From positions 591,291 through 655,290 of the forward strand of contig VXAA01006090.1 of NCBI GenBank assembly GCA_013399115.1: a stretch of DNA of 64,000 nucleotides, read 5' to 3'. Position 1 is the first letter of the stretch. Every line of letters starts with the position of its first letter. Positions 14,903-28,000 of the stretch are shown here, piece after piece. Position numbers and translations under genes: made by a program. Source of the stretch: Anseranas semipalmata. Taxonomy: Eukaryota; Chordata; Aves; Anseriformes; Anseranatidae. Below the pieces are notes generated by a model. That model saw only the letters and a program-made list of their open reading frames with translations. It was not told the DNA's origin and searched no databases.

Positions 14903-15330
14903 GCCGCCAGGGGGCGCCGCAGGGCCGCGCCGCGGGGCCGGGCCGGGCTGGGCTGGCTGCGGGAGGGGCCGGGGGTGTTTGTGAGAGAGCCGGCTGTGGG
15001 AGGGCGGGTCGGCAGGACACGGCTCTGCCCGGCGCCTCGCCCCGCACGGGCGGGCACCCGGCCTTTCCTGAGCGCCGGCTTTCCCCCGGCTCCGAGTAGA
15101 GGGGCGGGAAGCAATGCCTGGGGTGTGAGGGGCAGGGTCGGTGCGGGGTCGCGCACCGAGCCCCCGAAACGCGGCGAGGGCGTCCCGCCGCCATTTTGTG
15201 GGGCTTTTCTCGGGCAAGTGTAGTGCCTCAGGTATCCGAGGCGCGGCGGGAGGGGTTTCTGTTCTCGCTGGTGGCGCGCTGGAGGGGGCTGATGAGCTGA
15301 GGTGAAACTGCAAGGCTGCGTCCCAGATAC
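14903..15330 (+). promoter_or_regulatory. THRB: CpG island, likely THRB TR-beta-0 promoter and first exon
   Basis: This is the only strong CpG island in the window, very rich in G+C and CpG, starting at the gap edge and fading after about 15,330. It holds a CTCF-like site (14904-14918), a GGGGCGG Sp1 box (15101-15107) and a GCCGCCATTTT YY1-like site (15187-15197). It has no TATA box, as usual for such promoters. A possible noncoding exon donor is CTCAG|GTATCC (GT at 15232-15233), which would splice to the acceptor at 16788. The island position 1.5 kb before the Met-Ser-Gly exon supports the assignment. The start site and donor are inferred. Open frames here on either strand are compositional. 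Confidence 0.65.
14904..14918 (+). promoter_or_regulatory. CTCF-like binding motif
   Basis: CCGCCAGGGGGCGCC fits the CTCF core consensus at all but one weakly constrained position. It lies at the very edge of the assembly gap and the CpG island. Confidence 0.5.
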
Positions 15331-16789
15331 ATTAATTATATGGTACATGCGATCGCTGGCGTTCACCTGCTTTCTAATTCTGGTTTCGTAGTCTGTGCCT
15401 AAATGGAGCAGATGCGCTTGATGTCCTTTCAGCCAGCTGTTGGTGGAAGATATTTATTTCACGGACAAGGAAGGGAAACGCTCCTGGTGTGAAGAGGCAG
15501 TGGCTGAGAGGAAATATGGACTGGGCTGTGGTGCTGAATGTACAGGGAAAAGTAAACAAAGACCAAAAGACAGTTTGTTAAAATGTTGATCGGGACAATC
15601 AGAGAGAGATCCTACCCACCCTATAACATGACACTTCCATGCTAACATGAAAAGATACGTTTCCTGGTGATCAAAAGAGGATGACTGTGATCCTGTGTGA
15701 GTTTACAGTGGCCTTAGTGGGGTCAGTTGTATGCCCAGGATTTCTTATTTAAAAATTCTAATTAGATCTTGTCTCTACTCTGGAGTAATTGCCTGGAGGG
15801 TTGTCTCTGCTGGGATTGGGTTGTCTGTCCTAAAACTAGGGAGTGAGCAGGGATCATCAAACTGGACTCTGTGTTTTGGGCTGAGATGCCTGAATGAGGG
15901 CATGCTGCCTGTGAAACCTCTGTTTGAAAAGCAGCATGGCTGGTGTAAATACAGGTGCTGCTGAATGAAGATGCTGTGACTGGTATCAGTGATTTTCTCT
16001 CCTGATACAAAATTAGCTCTCAGGGCTTTGGTGTTTGCCGCCAAACAGAAAAGGAGCGTATCTGGTAAGCCAGTATATATGTATGGACATATGAAAGGAG
16101 GAGACAATCCAAATATTAAAATCATGACTTTAGGATAACAAATCCAGTTCCTCACAGCTACAGTTCTCTCTTTAATAAAATAGAAGACGACATTGTTCAA
16201 AAGCTAAGTTATAAGTACATATAAATTACCTTTCTACCAAATGAGTAAAATGACTACTGTGTGTCTCAAAACTTTGTAAAAGTTAATAGGCTTTCAAGTG
16301 ACTGACGAAGAATCAGTGTAACTGTAGGCAGAGAATTTCTAATTCCTTTGAATCCTCTGTTGTTACTGAACCTGAAAATAATCTTCATGTATCATTAGAA
16401 ACTGTAAGAGAAAAGCATTTGTTCCTGAAGTTCCATATTAAACCTAAAGGAACTTTCACGAAAAAAAAAAATAGGGGAAAGTGTTCCACAGAGTGGGCAG
16501 AAGCTTTTTTTTTTTTTTTTTCTGCAGCTGTCAGCTTTTTGACCTTGCTTCCAAAGCGCTGTTGCCCACAGCTCCTCCAGTCCACCAGGTTTTGGACTCT
16601 GGACTTGCATTCATTGCGTCATGCGGTTCAGCCAGGTGCATTGGATTTAATATAATGTGTTAAGCCAGCAAACATGGACCGTGATATTCAAGATCCAAAA
16701 TATTCCATCCTGTTTAAATGTTAATGGTGTTTTGCAGATTTGCATTTATGGATATATTAAATGTGGGATTTTTTTCTTTTTCTTGGCAG
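15331..16789 (+). other. THRB: Probable first intron of TR-beta-0
   Basis: The interval between the CpG island and the Met-Ser-Gly exon. It contains A and T runs near 16460-16520 and no conserved exon. It ends in a strong polypyrimidine tract and CAG. Confidence 0.5.
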
Positions 16790-16854
16790 GTGACGTTGGT
16801 GACAGAAGAAGAACGAGAATGATTACATATCTATAACTCCCAGCAGTATGTCAG
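16790..16854 (+). CDS. THRB: THRB alternative 5' exon: TR-beta-0 start (Met-Ser-Gly); coding part 16848-16854
   Basis: A 65-bp exon is bounded by a strong acceptor (ttttcttttTCTTGGCAG, AG at 16788-16789) and a GTAATC donor at 16855. Its last seven bases are ATG TCA G. Joined to the exon at 47263 this gives [15 protein letters not shown], the start of the short avian receptor TR-beta-0, which has almost no A/B domain. The rest of the exon is 5' UTR and contains a five-codon upstream ORF (16819-16836) that ends 11 nt before the main ATG. The phase (1) equals that of the beta-2 exon. A first noncoding exon probably lies in the CpG island about 1.6 kb upstream. Confidence 0.85.
16819..16836 (+). 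promoter_or_regulatory. Upstream ORF in the TR-beta-0 exon
   Basis: ATG ATT ACA TAT CTA TAA encodes five residues and stops 11 nt before the Met-Ser-Gly ATG. It would be read by any transcript using this exon and could limit initiation at the receptor ATG. Confidence 0.6.
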
Positions 16855-19800
16855 GTAATCATATTCCATAAGAGCATCTATGCAGTATTTCTTGCTTTGC
16901 TGGAGTGGTTATTATTAAGCATTTTCTGCAAAATAGTGCCTTCACAAATTATGAATGGGTTGCTGGGAATGCTGGGAATTTAAGTCTTTCCTCTACCCAG
17001 AGCATAGAGATTGGGATACACAGTAATCTTCCCCAACATCTTTTCCCTGAAACTCTCATCCTACTTGGTTTTCCTTGAGAAACTAAGTTTTATTTTGTTG
17101 TAAACACACATTCAAACTTCAACTTTTCTGCTGAAGCTGCTGGTACAGTGACAGTTTCTGCTGAGTACGTTGGGTTAAGTTATTTTGTAACACGGATATA
17201 TCCTCTGAGGTTCAAAGTGAGACAGTCAAATTCATTTTACATAGATTACGAAGTACTCTTTAGATAATAATTGACTAGGTCTGCAGGTGGGCTGAAGATC
17301 CAGAATGAAATGACCATTAACCATTTTAAGTCTCCTTCACCGTCTGATCTGACAGTTGTAAAGTATATGAAGGCAATACATGAATTAGCCGTGTCAAAAA
17401 ATATATATATGTTCTAATCCAAGAACAGGATGTCTACGAAGATGCAGTTATGACATGGAGATCGTGCAGAGAGGTTCAGACTTCCAGAATATGTTTTAGT
17501 ATTCACATAAGAAAAGAAAATGTTCTGCTGATAGTGTTTGTTGATGGCATTTGTCTCTTGCAATATGCATAAATGGGACCTTTTAAAAGCCTGTTTGTAA
17601 AATGCAGTATGTGCTACATAGATAAAGTCATAACAAACAAGACTGAATTCCTAGTGTTATGCTCAGAGAACAGTTTATTTTTACTGGCTGAGCAGATGAA
17701 ATGTCTTTTCCGTTCCCATTCTTTTGTATTGACCGGCAAATGATAACAGCTATATTCACCAACAGAGTTGGTCTTTCAAGTTCTGAGTCCTTAGATATGA
17801 GATGGAGAGTAAAATTTATGGGGAAAAACAAAGTATTATTTAAATGGATGCTTTCATAGTAAAATGAATTATTTGGAAAAAAATGCAAAGATGTGATGTT
17901 TGACTTCTGTTTTTATGGCTTCTTTGCTGTCATTTGAAGCAGAAGTTAGGCACAGATGAATACGACGAGATGGAGGCAGATGGCATTGGGGCTTTTGGTG
18001 GAATAAAGTTACCCAACCCTTGATAGGTGTGCCAGGCTCTAGATTAGCATCACGCCATGTGAGGGTCGGGAGGGAATCGGCATCCTCATTGGCAGGGCCC
18101 ACTGGAGTGTTTTTTACATTGCTATACGGACATTCTAGGCATGATAATCTCATCTAGCAAATACTTGTTTCTGGAAGAATTTACAGCATTGACATGTCAC
18201 AGTCTCTCCGGTTCTCTCGTGCTCTCTTTTGTCTCGTGTTATAACTGTGTTTTCAACCTTTTAGTACGGGGCTTAATTTAGCTGTGGCTTTGCAGGGAGT
18301 GATTAGTAGCTTATGCTGTGTGATGGCAAGAGATGGGAGTGGAAATGCAGTGTACCCACTTTATCCTCACCTTATCTGTTTGGGGTTCAGCTTCCTATGG
18401 AGTGGGGTTTTACAGAGAATTCCCACTAGCATGTTAACAAGTCCTGTCCCCTGGACTTTACCCTAGCAGGACAGCTCACTGAAACACAGAGACTAATTGG
18501 AAGAGCCTACATTTTTGGCATTTCGTTAGAAAAAAGTGGGCAGAACAAATATGTGCAAAGAAAAGAATCACAGTGTGAAAAAATAAAGGTTCGTTGTAGA
18601 AGATGGCTGTTGGTACAGCTGTAGATGTCCAACACTTTTCATTATAAGAAGTGTATATTTTCTGTTTCTCATTATACAACTGAAATTTGCTACATGAGTG
18701 TGAATGTGAAAAGAAGCATGGTTGAAATAAAAATCTTTCAAACTATAAAAACTGCATAAATACTACCATCCAGAGCCAGACAGGACTCCTTCCCTACTGA
18801 ATGAAAATGAAAACTTAGATTCTGTTACTGAGTCACTGGAGTAAAAGAGCAGAATCGCATCCAAAACCAAACCAATTGGCTAAAATAATAGGCTGTAGTA
18901 TTCTGATTTTTGACAGATAATTGCTCTGCCCATGTTACACTTTTTATTGCAGTAAGAATTTTTCTCTTGTAGGCACTGCCCAAAAGCCTCCAATTTTTGT
19001 GTAATCTACAGAACTTTTGCTGACAGAAGATTGTGTAATTTGGCCCCTGGTAGTAAAACTAAGTTTTACTACATTTTGCAGTTTCCATAGGAAAAATATT
19101 TTGCATATTTTGACATCTCAACTTTAAAAACACGTATTGGTGTGATTATTTTCTGGCACATGTCTGTATTTGTATGTGCTTAGAGCTTTAAATAAAGAGA
19201 GGATTCGAGTTTTCCAAAATTGTTTTGGGAACTTCAAAGTTATGGAGATCATGGAAGGATTTCAGAAGTGTAGAAGCCCCTAATTTAAAGTGAATGAAAG
19301 GAAAAATAAAAAGCAAAAGGAATGCACCAGATACATTTTTTTCATGCAAAAAGATAACCTGAAAGATAAATACTGAGTTAATAAGGTCCAAACTATGCTT
19401 GCTTTTTCTTAGAGTGCAATCAAAATACAGTTCACACAGAAACGCAGATGGAGCTAATGAGCACCTAATATTGTGTACCTGATGACATTAGAAGCGGACA
19501 AGTGAAAAGCGGCACCTACAGGTTTTGTAAACATTGTGCTTGTCAGCATACTTCTGCAGCTATGCCAATTCCAAGTGTCAAAAGTTGCCTAAACAGTTTT
19601 ATGTACACATAACTCAGATGATGGCCAAACATTGAGATAAAATGTTTATTCTGTAGGCGAAGAGCTGGACATAATACATGTCCTGCGGTTGGAGTACTAA
19701 GTCCAAGATGGACACATTCTGTTCTCATAAACTGAGGCTTGGTACATCCGTAAAATAAACATTTTTCAGAGGAGTGGTCACACACGTAAATGTGAGAAAG

Positions 19801-22800
19801 CGAATCTGGAAGTTTAGCTTTCCTGTTTTGAAACCCGATTTCTTTAAATGTTTGTAGTCTTTCGTGATAAATGCTGTAGCAAATCTGATGCTTTTAAAGA
19901 ACATCAGTAATGCGTTTAGAGAATGAAAAGTTGTTTTGTTTTGCTTTGTTTAAATGGAAGTAACTGGAAAATGCACTCCCATGGTTCATCAGCAGCTTTA
20001 CAGTTGACACCAGCAATTACTGTCCACTGAGTAATACCTGGAAAAAAGTTATAAGTATTTAAAAAATCAGTCCTGTTTCAGCAATAACTACAATTCTTTC
20101 TGCCATACATTTGCACAATAGAATAAAAAAATTTTTAAAGTTAGAAAGTAATATTTTCTCTTTGAGAAGATACAGTGGTTTCAAATAAATATGCACCATA
20201 GTTCATAACAAAGTTCTTGCTCTCTAAACACTCCAGTGAAGCTTCTGGCTGTAGTATCATTATTTACTTTCAGTAATCTATCCCTGAAGGCAGCTTTCTG
20301 TCCATTTTCTCCCAAGATGCAGGGCAAGCCCTGAGACAGATCTCGCTCTCACTTCATTTACTGGAGTGAGAACTGAATTGGGAATTCAAGAACGGTGTCT
20401 AAAAATCAGAAAATAGTATTTGTATAATACAGTAACTGTTTTATTTCACCTTCATGGTAGATACAAATAGAATGTAGGGAGCTCAGTAGTGGTCTTGGTG
20501 AAGTCTGCAGTAGCTCTTTCACTTATTTCAGTAAGGCCAGGATTTACCTCTGATTTTACTTGGAGTCTGTTTTGGTTTCATAATAGACCCTGACGTTGTG
20601 CTTCTACTCTCAAATATTCACACTGTTCTATGTGGTAATGACTGTGAAGTTAGATCAAGATAGGAGTTACAATAAAATGACGTGCTTACGTTAGGGAATA
20701 TAATTTAAATGTCATAAATGCATGTTTTCAGTAAGTGGAATGTAATATGCAGCATTTCTTGTAACAGGTTGCTCATTTGGAGAAGAAAATTAACCAGCTT
20801 TTACGCAAACAAATCCATTTGAAAGCCAGTATTTCCAAGGGTGTTGTATGTAGTTTCCAAGAACGGGGAGAAGTAATAGGGTAGGAAAGGTGTCACCTTT
20901 TCTTCAGGAGTCTTTTCACTGTAATGCTAATTAGCCTGTAAACTTGGCGTTAATTCAGAGGGACGGAGTTTATTGTGTAACATTAGTTGGGAAATGATTT
21001 CTTCTGAACTTCTGTAATCATTTTGTTAGGGTAATTTAATTTAACATAAACGACTGTCTGACACTTCTTTTTCCACCAGACCACGATAAAATCCAACTAA
21101 CTCAAGTGTATTATTTCTTTTTAGTAATGGAGTTTTTAGAAGGACAGTAAATACTTTAATATAAGGTTTTGTTATGCCAGGATTCAGCAGCTTTGTAATG
21201 AGCTTTTGGGGATTTTCAAAAGGTTAACAAGATTTATATTGTGGGATGTTTTTGCATGAAGCTATGAATCATTCCATGATGGCTCTTATTACTTAGAAGT
21301 GTATTTTTGAATATGCGGTTAAAAATATCACACTTAGTAAGTTCTAGGTTACAGACATTCTGGCTTAATTTTAACTTTTTTTTTTTTCATTTTAAACATT
21401 AATGTTTTATGTGCTTTAAAAAAGTACTACATAAATGCAAAAGTTTCAAAAAGCAAGTAGTCTGTGTAATATTTTGTAATGTTTCAATGTTTTATGCAAT
21501 TCTCTGATAACGTTTTAGGGTTTTCTTTCCCATCGTGAGGAAAAAAGGCTCTCTAAAGAGTGTTTTTTCTTTAGGAAAATGTGAAGATCTTTCTCTGTGT
21601 GTTTCTAAAGGTGTTTAGGTTTGGTACTTACAACTCATGGATACCGGCTGTATTTTCCAGATAAGATACATGTATTTCTCAAAAAATTTGGGTCTGGTTA
21701 AATTTCACAACGAACAGAGAAAACAAACATGTAGTTATTTGAGCTTTGCAACATATGCTAGCCATTTTCTTAAGTACGTTTCGTTGTGGTAGTGATGATA
21801 TTTTTTCCCTTTCTATTTTTTCAATAATTCACCAGTATACTTAGTCCATTTCTATATTAATTTTATTTAAACCAGTGGTGCTTCTTTTTGTTAACTCATC
21901 TTTCTGAATTTAATTCTGATGGGATCAGGCTATCAAGTGTTTGAAATTTAGAGTGTATAACACTGTCTGTGCTACACTGCTGCCTTCAGTTAGGAGGGAG
22001 TGCACAGTGTCAATATAAAACACACTTGTTAATTTTTGCAGGAAAAAAAACCTGCTAAAATAGTTAAAAAAAAAAGAAAAGAAAAAGTCTGTTTTTTTTT
22101 TTTTTCTTTTTTTCCCCTAAGTCTTCTCCACTAGCCTATAAAAATAAAACACTTTCCTTTGCTGTGCCTGCTCCAGGAGCAGCAGACTGCCATTTTATGT
22201 TCTTCATAAGCCTGACCACAGGCTGCTGTTCACTTCTTCTGGTTATATGTCAGACCAATGAGCTCACACTACTTGTCCTCTTTATGTAGTTCTGAATGTA
22301 AGGAGCAGTTTTTTGTGCCCAGTGTAAAGCTGCTGATGAACTGTGGGGGAGCTACTGTCCAATCAGGCATTTACTGGTTATTTCCATGTAAATAAAATAC
22401 CTTTTACATTCCCTAAATGCATTTCTGATGTTGTTCTTTAAAAACATCAGATTTACTACAGTGTTTATCATAATGGAAGACAAACATTTAAGGAAATGTT
22501 GAAAGAAATCAGGTTTCAGACCAGGAAGGCCAAACTTTCAGATCTGCTTTGTTATGTATGTGATCACTTGTCTGAAAACTATTTATTTTAGGCCTGTACC
22601 AAGCTCAGTTTATTTCAGGTTTCTCTTCTCACATCCCAGTTTGTCTTTCTTTCAGATGTCTTTGATTGCATTATTTGGGCAAACTTTATTTGTTGGTGGC
22701 TTTTTTATTTGTGTTTTTTGTCTTTCAAAAACTTACTGTATATTTATCAAGACTGTTTGTTTTAGCACCTCTCTTTTTACCTGACCATTGCTCAAACCTT

Positions 22801-23334
22801 GTTCTTTGAACAGGAGGTCTTATTTCAAGATAAAGAGTCTCTTTAAGCAATTGTGGAAGTAAAATAGCTTGAACTATTTCTTCATATTGAAAACACAAAG
22901 AGCATCAATTATATGCACATGTCCCCGGGATTTGCTGTTAATAAACAGTGTCCGTTCATCAGTGGGCAGGGGTAGAAGGTCCAGTGTGGGACTGAGGAAG
23001 GACCATGTGAATTGATCTGAGGGCTTGTGGCCAAAGCAGTACTGAGAATCAAGATTTTTTGGAACCGTGGCAATGATTTGAAGGGCAGCTTTGTTTCCCA
23101 AATGGTTCCACTGTGATTTATACATTTTAAAAGATGTATTTGATGGTCTTTTATCCTTAATTTATAAATGGTGTTTTGCCTTCTCACCTTTATTTTGGTA
23201 AACTCTCAGGCAGTAAAAGAATTGCCTAACATAATATGAAGAGAGTAATAATCCATTAATTTTCCCATATTCATACAAGCAGTGGGCTGCAGAATGAATC
23301 CTGGAGAGCGGATCACTGTCTGTTTTGACATCAA

Positions 23335-23490
23335 ATTAATCTTGGTTCAAAACAAACAGGGGGAGGTGGTTCTGCATATCAAAAGAGACAGACAGTGGAA
23401 CTCCTTGCCAAAGACGTGAATGCAAGAAGCGTACACAGGAGACGACTGGACTGTACTTCAAAGAGAGATCCCTTGGGTATTCCTAGGGTG
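23335..23490 (+). mobile_element. Ancient CR1-family 3' relic
   Basis: The stretch containing gtggaactccttgccaaaga and following bases reads QWNSLPKDVNARSVHRRRLD. It resembles the widespread old amniote CR1 3' segment (WNSLP..V..AKSLH..F). It is short and diverged. Confidence 0.55.
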
Positions 23491-24895
23491 CAGACAGGCT
23501 GCAGGGACTCTGGCAACCCCTTGGGCTGACAGGAGCTGGAGACGGGGAGGCTGTTGGTGGGAGCTCTCTACACGCTTGCTTCGTTCTTGCTCTTCCCCGG
23601 GTATCCACTTGTGGCTGCTGTTGGAGAGCAGAAACCTGGCGAGCCCTGGGGTTGAACAGCGCTGACATGCTCAGGTACACCTTGTTCCCAGGGAATCTGC
23701 CTCCCTTGTGTTGTACAGAACTACGAGAGGCCCCAATACATTTAACATCTGTGTGACTATTGCTTAATGCCACTTTTCCAGTTCCATGGTGTATCAGGTA
23801 TCTTACTGCTTTTTCCTGTGTTCCTTTGGTCATTTGTTTCTTTCAGTATTTTTATTGTATCTGTAGCTGTCACAAGATTTCATATTCAGGTACAGAACTC
23901 CTGTTCATTTCTCCAGAGAGACGGTTTCCAATAGCTTTTTACGTACCAAAACCCTGAACCATTTGCTTCTTTATGCTCGGAACCTGCGTGGCGTTAGTTT
24001 ACAGACGAGCTACCACATTCCTCTAGATATCTTTTCCCTCTGGTTATATTTTTCTTAAGTTTAGAAATTTGAGCGTAATGTCAGGCCTAGGCTCTTGATA
24101 AGTATATGTCCAGTATTACTTTAATAGTCAATAGAAATTCAGTGTGTTTTTAAAAAGCGATTACACTGGCTCACGCTGAAGGGCTCATCGTGATACTTGT
24201 CAGCAAGAACTAGGATAAAGCTATTACACTTTACATTGCAAGTTTCTTAATGTTATCTTTCCTTACATACTAAGAATGCTTTACAACATTTATTGTAATA
24301 TCTGCACACTGTTCTTTCATAATGATTTAATCTTTGTCCAAAAGATTGTTTGAAAATACTGAAATACATTTCATATTCAATACCATACTGTAAAATGTTT
24401 TAGTATTTAGTATTTCATATTAGCATGTAGTATTTAAACATTTTATAACATTGCCACTGCTAAAGGGAGTAACAGCGTAACAGACCTGGATTAAATAATC
24501 TCAGCACTGTTTATTTGCTCTAGCACAGGCATATGCACAAACATTTCTGAAATACTGGAAACCACCTAGTGGTTTCAGTAGACATCACTAGTTCCACCTT
24601 CTGATCAGAGCCCTTTATCTCTCATTGTACACTTTTTTCTTATAGTAAGTGTTATTTTTGCGTCTTAAAATAAAGGACAAAAATCACATGTTCTCAAATA
24701 TTTTATTTCGCATACTGTATGGAAGCATGTTTTGCCTATTTATAAGTAAGAATCTGGCTAGTCTGTATTAGTTGTGCTCCATCCTTCCCCTTATTCAAGG
24801 ATCACATGAACCTAGTTTAAAAGTAGGGAAACTCCATTGTGAGTTGCTTCCATGTTTGATAAGGAAGAATAAGAAGAAAATGTTACAATGGTATT

Positions 24896-25014
24896 TGGGA
24901 GAAAAGGGAAGGAAGGGGAATGGGAAAGAGGAGAGAAAAAGGGGAGAGAAGGGGAGGGGAGGAGAGAGAATTGTAGGGGAGGGAGGGGAGCAAAACAAAG
25001 GAATGAAAAGAAAA
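24896..25014 (+). repeat. Polypurine tract (GGGGA/GAGA-rich)
   Basis: About 120 bp are almost entirely purine on the + strand, made of AGGGGA-, GAGA- and GGGAGG-type units. Such tracts can form triplex or G-rich structures. It lies in the intron between the Met-Ser-Gly exon and the beta-1-like exon. Confidence 0.85.
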
Positions 25015-28000
25015 TGCTGTGAACTGACAGAACAGTCATGAGAAGAAATGAAACCTTAGCCTTGTCTGGCACAGATAGTTTTATTATTCCCAGCAGAAAC
25101 ACATGAAAACTTTACATGCTTTTAGTTTTAGTTACATTGTATGCTTTCAAATGCTTGTACAAAACATGAATCTGGTTTTAATTTTGCTTGGAGGAGGGGT
25201 GTCCTTTAATTGTAGCTTTTTTATTTTTTTATTAAGTCATTAGGTAAAAATCATTCAGAGCTATTGGACTGGGTCCATGCAAAGCTAGGCTGCTTGATCA
25301 ACCTATTATGCACCCCGCAGTCCTAATCCTGATTACATTTGCCTTAGTTGATCTCTCTGAAGCCAACCCACTTAGATGTCCTTAGATGCTTGTATACTTC
25401 AATGTTAAAAAAAAAAAAAAACAAACCCAAACCAGTAAGCATGCTGTTGCACTTGCTGCTTGGTTTTCATTAAAATTCAAATATGAGAGGAGGTAAACCT
25501 TTATATAAGAATCACTTCTGTCGATCTTTTGTTTTCCGGTCAGGTAAGGTAGTGACAATTCAGAGACTGCTCATCTGTTCACCTACTGCTGTTATTTTGA
25601 TGAGCCACAAGTTGAAATTTTTACAGGCTGTGAGCAGATTTGGAATGTAAAATAACTTTTTGTTGTGAGAGGAAATGCCTTTGTAACTGTAAAAAATAGC
25701 AAGCCTGTGACATCCCAGAACTGTTGGTTTATCTTTTGCCTTGAAACTAAGTGATGTCCTGTTGCTGAGGGTGAAAAAGAAATGTTTGCACTCCCCAAAA
25801 CAGCGTGAGCAACGTGGGCTGTGGGGAGCCGGGACTGTGTGGCCACCCGGCAGCTTTCACCACCGGCGGATGCAGCTGCAGCCGGAGCTGCTGCGGCGCA
25901 GGGCAGGAGCAGCGGTAACGGTGAGGCAGATGCCAGCCTCGGGTGTAACAGGGCAGATCCTCAGCTAACAAAAATGGGTGTAGCTCTCGGGGTGCGTCAG
26001 GGAGGATTTAACGCGGTGCCTACAGGGTTGGTTTGGTGAGCACATGGAACAGGCACTCTTTTCAGCTTTTCTGTCCTGTGCTGTGCGCCCTGAATTTTTG
26101 CCAGGGTGGAAGTTCAGGGTAGGTACGCAGCTCATTCCAGCAAAAAACGCTATCGTCCTGGCTGCCTGGCCACCACCTCCTGTCTTTCTGGAAGAAATAA
26201 GCTCTGACTCCCTTCTCTCGGGATGTGCTAAAGAAAGGGGAGGTTTTTTTGTATCTCTTCCTGTACCACTGTTTGCAGATACTAGCAGAGAAGTAGAAAA
26301 AAATGCATATAGTTATTTGAGATGAAAACAAATGAATTGGTTTTATAGCCCTTTTTATACTGACATTCAGATAACACTGCATAACTGAGAACAGGCCAAC
26401 CTTTACATTCACCCATTAGGTGTCTTTGCCTTGGCCCATAATAAGTAATTTCTGAGGAATTCTCCTTGCCTATAATTTTAGTTTAGCTCAGTGGGCCCTT
26501 CATATGCTAAAACTTCGCTTCTTCTATAAAACAAACTTACTTTAAAGACACTCTGATGGGAACTTGAGAAAGTTTTTTGAACTGCTGACTGCTCAGATGC
26601 CAGTTATTGTTATGATATGCTGCTTTTCTGTCTCTGAAATTGCTTGATAGTTCCTTTACTTATGTTGACAAGAAGAGCTCTAGGCCCTTCTTATTAGTCC
26701 CTCTTCACTCCGAAATAGGGCCTGTGGTTTTAGTCGTGATTCATCCCAGTAGGCTGTACTGCTTTCTGCCTTGATTATGGACATTTTAGCAGTAGCTAGA
26801 GGGGGAGAGAGAGATGCTTCTTGTACAATTAGGGAGCTCATACAAAATTATATTATCATCCTTTATAAAGGGTTTTGGTATGACAAAATCAAGAGCAGAT
26901 GTAGGAGATTTAAACTGCACTCTGTTGAAAAAAAAAAAAAACCTTTAGACAAAATCAAGCAAGATATGTAGAAAGAAAAGTAGTAGAATAAATAAGGTAG
27001 TCCTGTAGTGAAACTGTAATTTAACATTTTAATAAGCTGAGTGGTAATTTTTAGGACATGCATATCTGCTGCACCACAGAAGTGGGGGAAGAGGAGACAA
27101 ATTATGAGGTCCCTCAGTGCTGGTTCCTTACTGCTTACTCTTCATCTAGTTAAATTTGAATGTAGAACATCCCCGGTGACTGAGGAGAATTTGTGAAATA
27201 AAATAGAGGCTTGTAAAATTAAATAAACTGTAGCTAACGTAGGAGTCAAAATAGTGAGACGAATTTCAGAGGGGACTGAAAGGAAAAGAATGGAGAAAGC
27301 TGCTTAATACTGGGTTAGCCTTTGGGAAACTGCCTGGGCAAATTCCAGATGATGGAAGCTGTAATAGAATCCGTTTATTCTCATAGTTGAAACATGTCTG
27401 TTTGAAGAATCCCAGAGATACTTTGCAAACACAGAAATTGGCAAATGCATTTTAATTTTCTTTTCTTTTTTTTTTTTTTTTAAGTTAAGGAGTGCTTTAG
27501 AGTTCCTTGGTATACTTAAAAATCTGTAAGCCTTGTGTGACATCCTCTCTAAATCCTTAGGGAGGGAAAGTTTTGCCATCGTGATGAGTGTCTGTTTTTT
27601 AATTAAAATCAAAGGTAAAGCAAAGCCTCATAATAGGAGCTAAAAGACAGCAAAGATGGCCTTTAATAACAAAGGTAAAGGGGAAGGAGATGTAGGAATT
27701 TTTGCCTAACAAGACTGAACAGCCTGGATTACGAATCGCTGATCTCATTTCCAGTACTAATAACAAGAACTGAGTAACAGAGGATATAACTGATTTTTTT
27801 TTAAACAAGGTGGAGGATTATATCGGGTCAGTGGTCTTTTTGAGAAACTGACAAAGCATAGAAATATCTATTTATGAGTGAATTATAGAACTGCCTATAT
27901 TTATAATATATATATTGCACATGCTTGTTTCCCAGACTTACATAAAGATTCAGTATTATTCATGCAGGGAGATAACTAGAACGTGATGGAAAACAAGAAG

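Noticed and set aside
14765..15366. Several long open frames on both strands across the CpG island
   Set aside because: GC-rich sequence lacks stop codons by composition. The frames run through the N gap and give low-complexity Pro/Arg/Ala or Gly/Arg protein.
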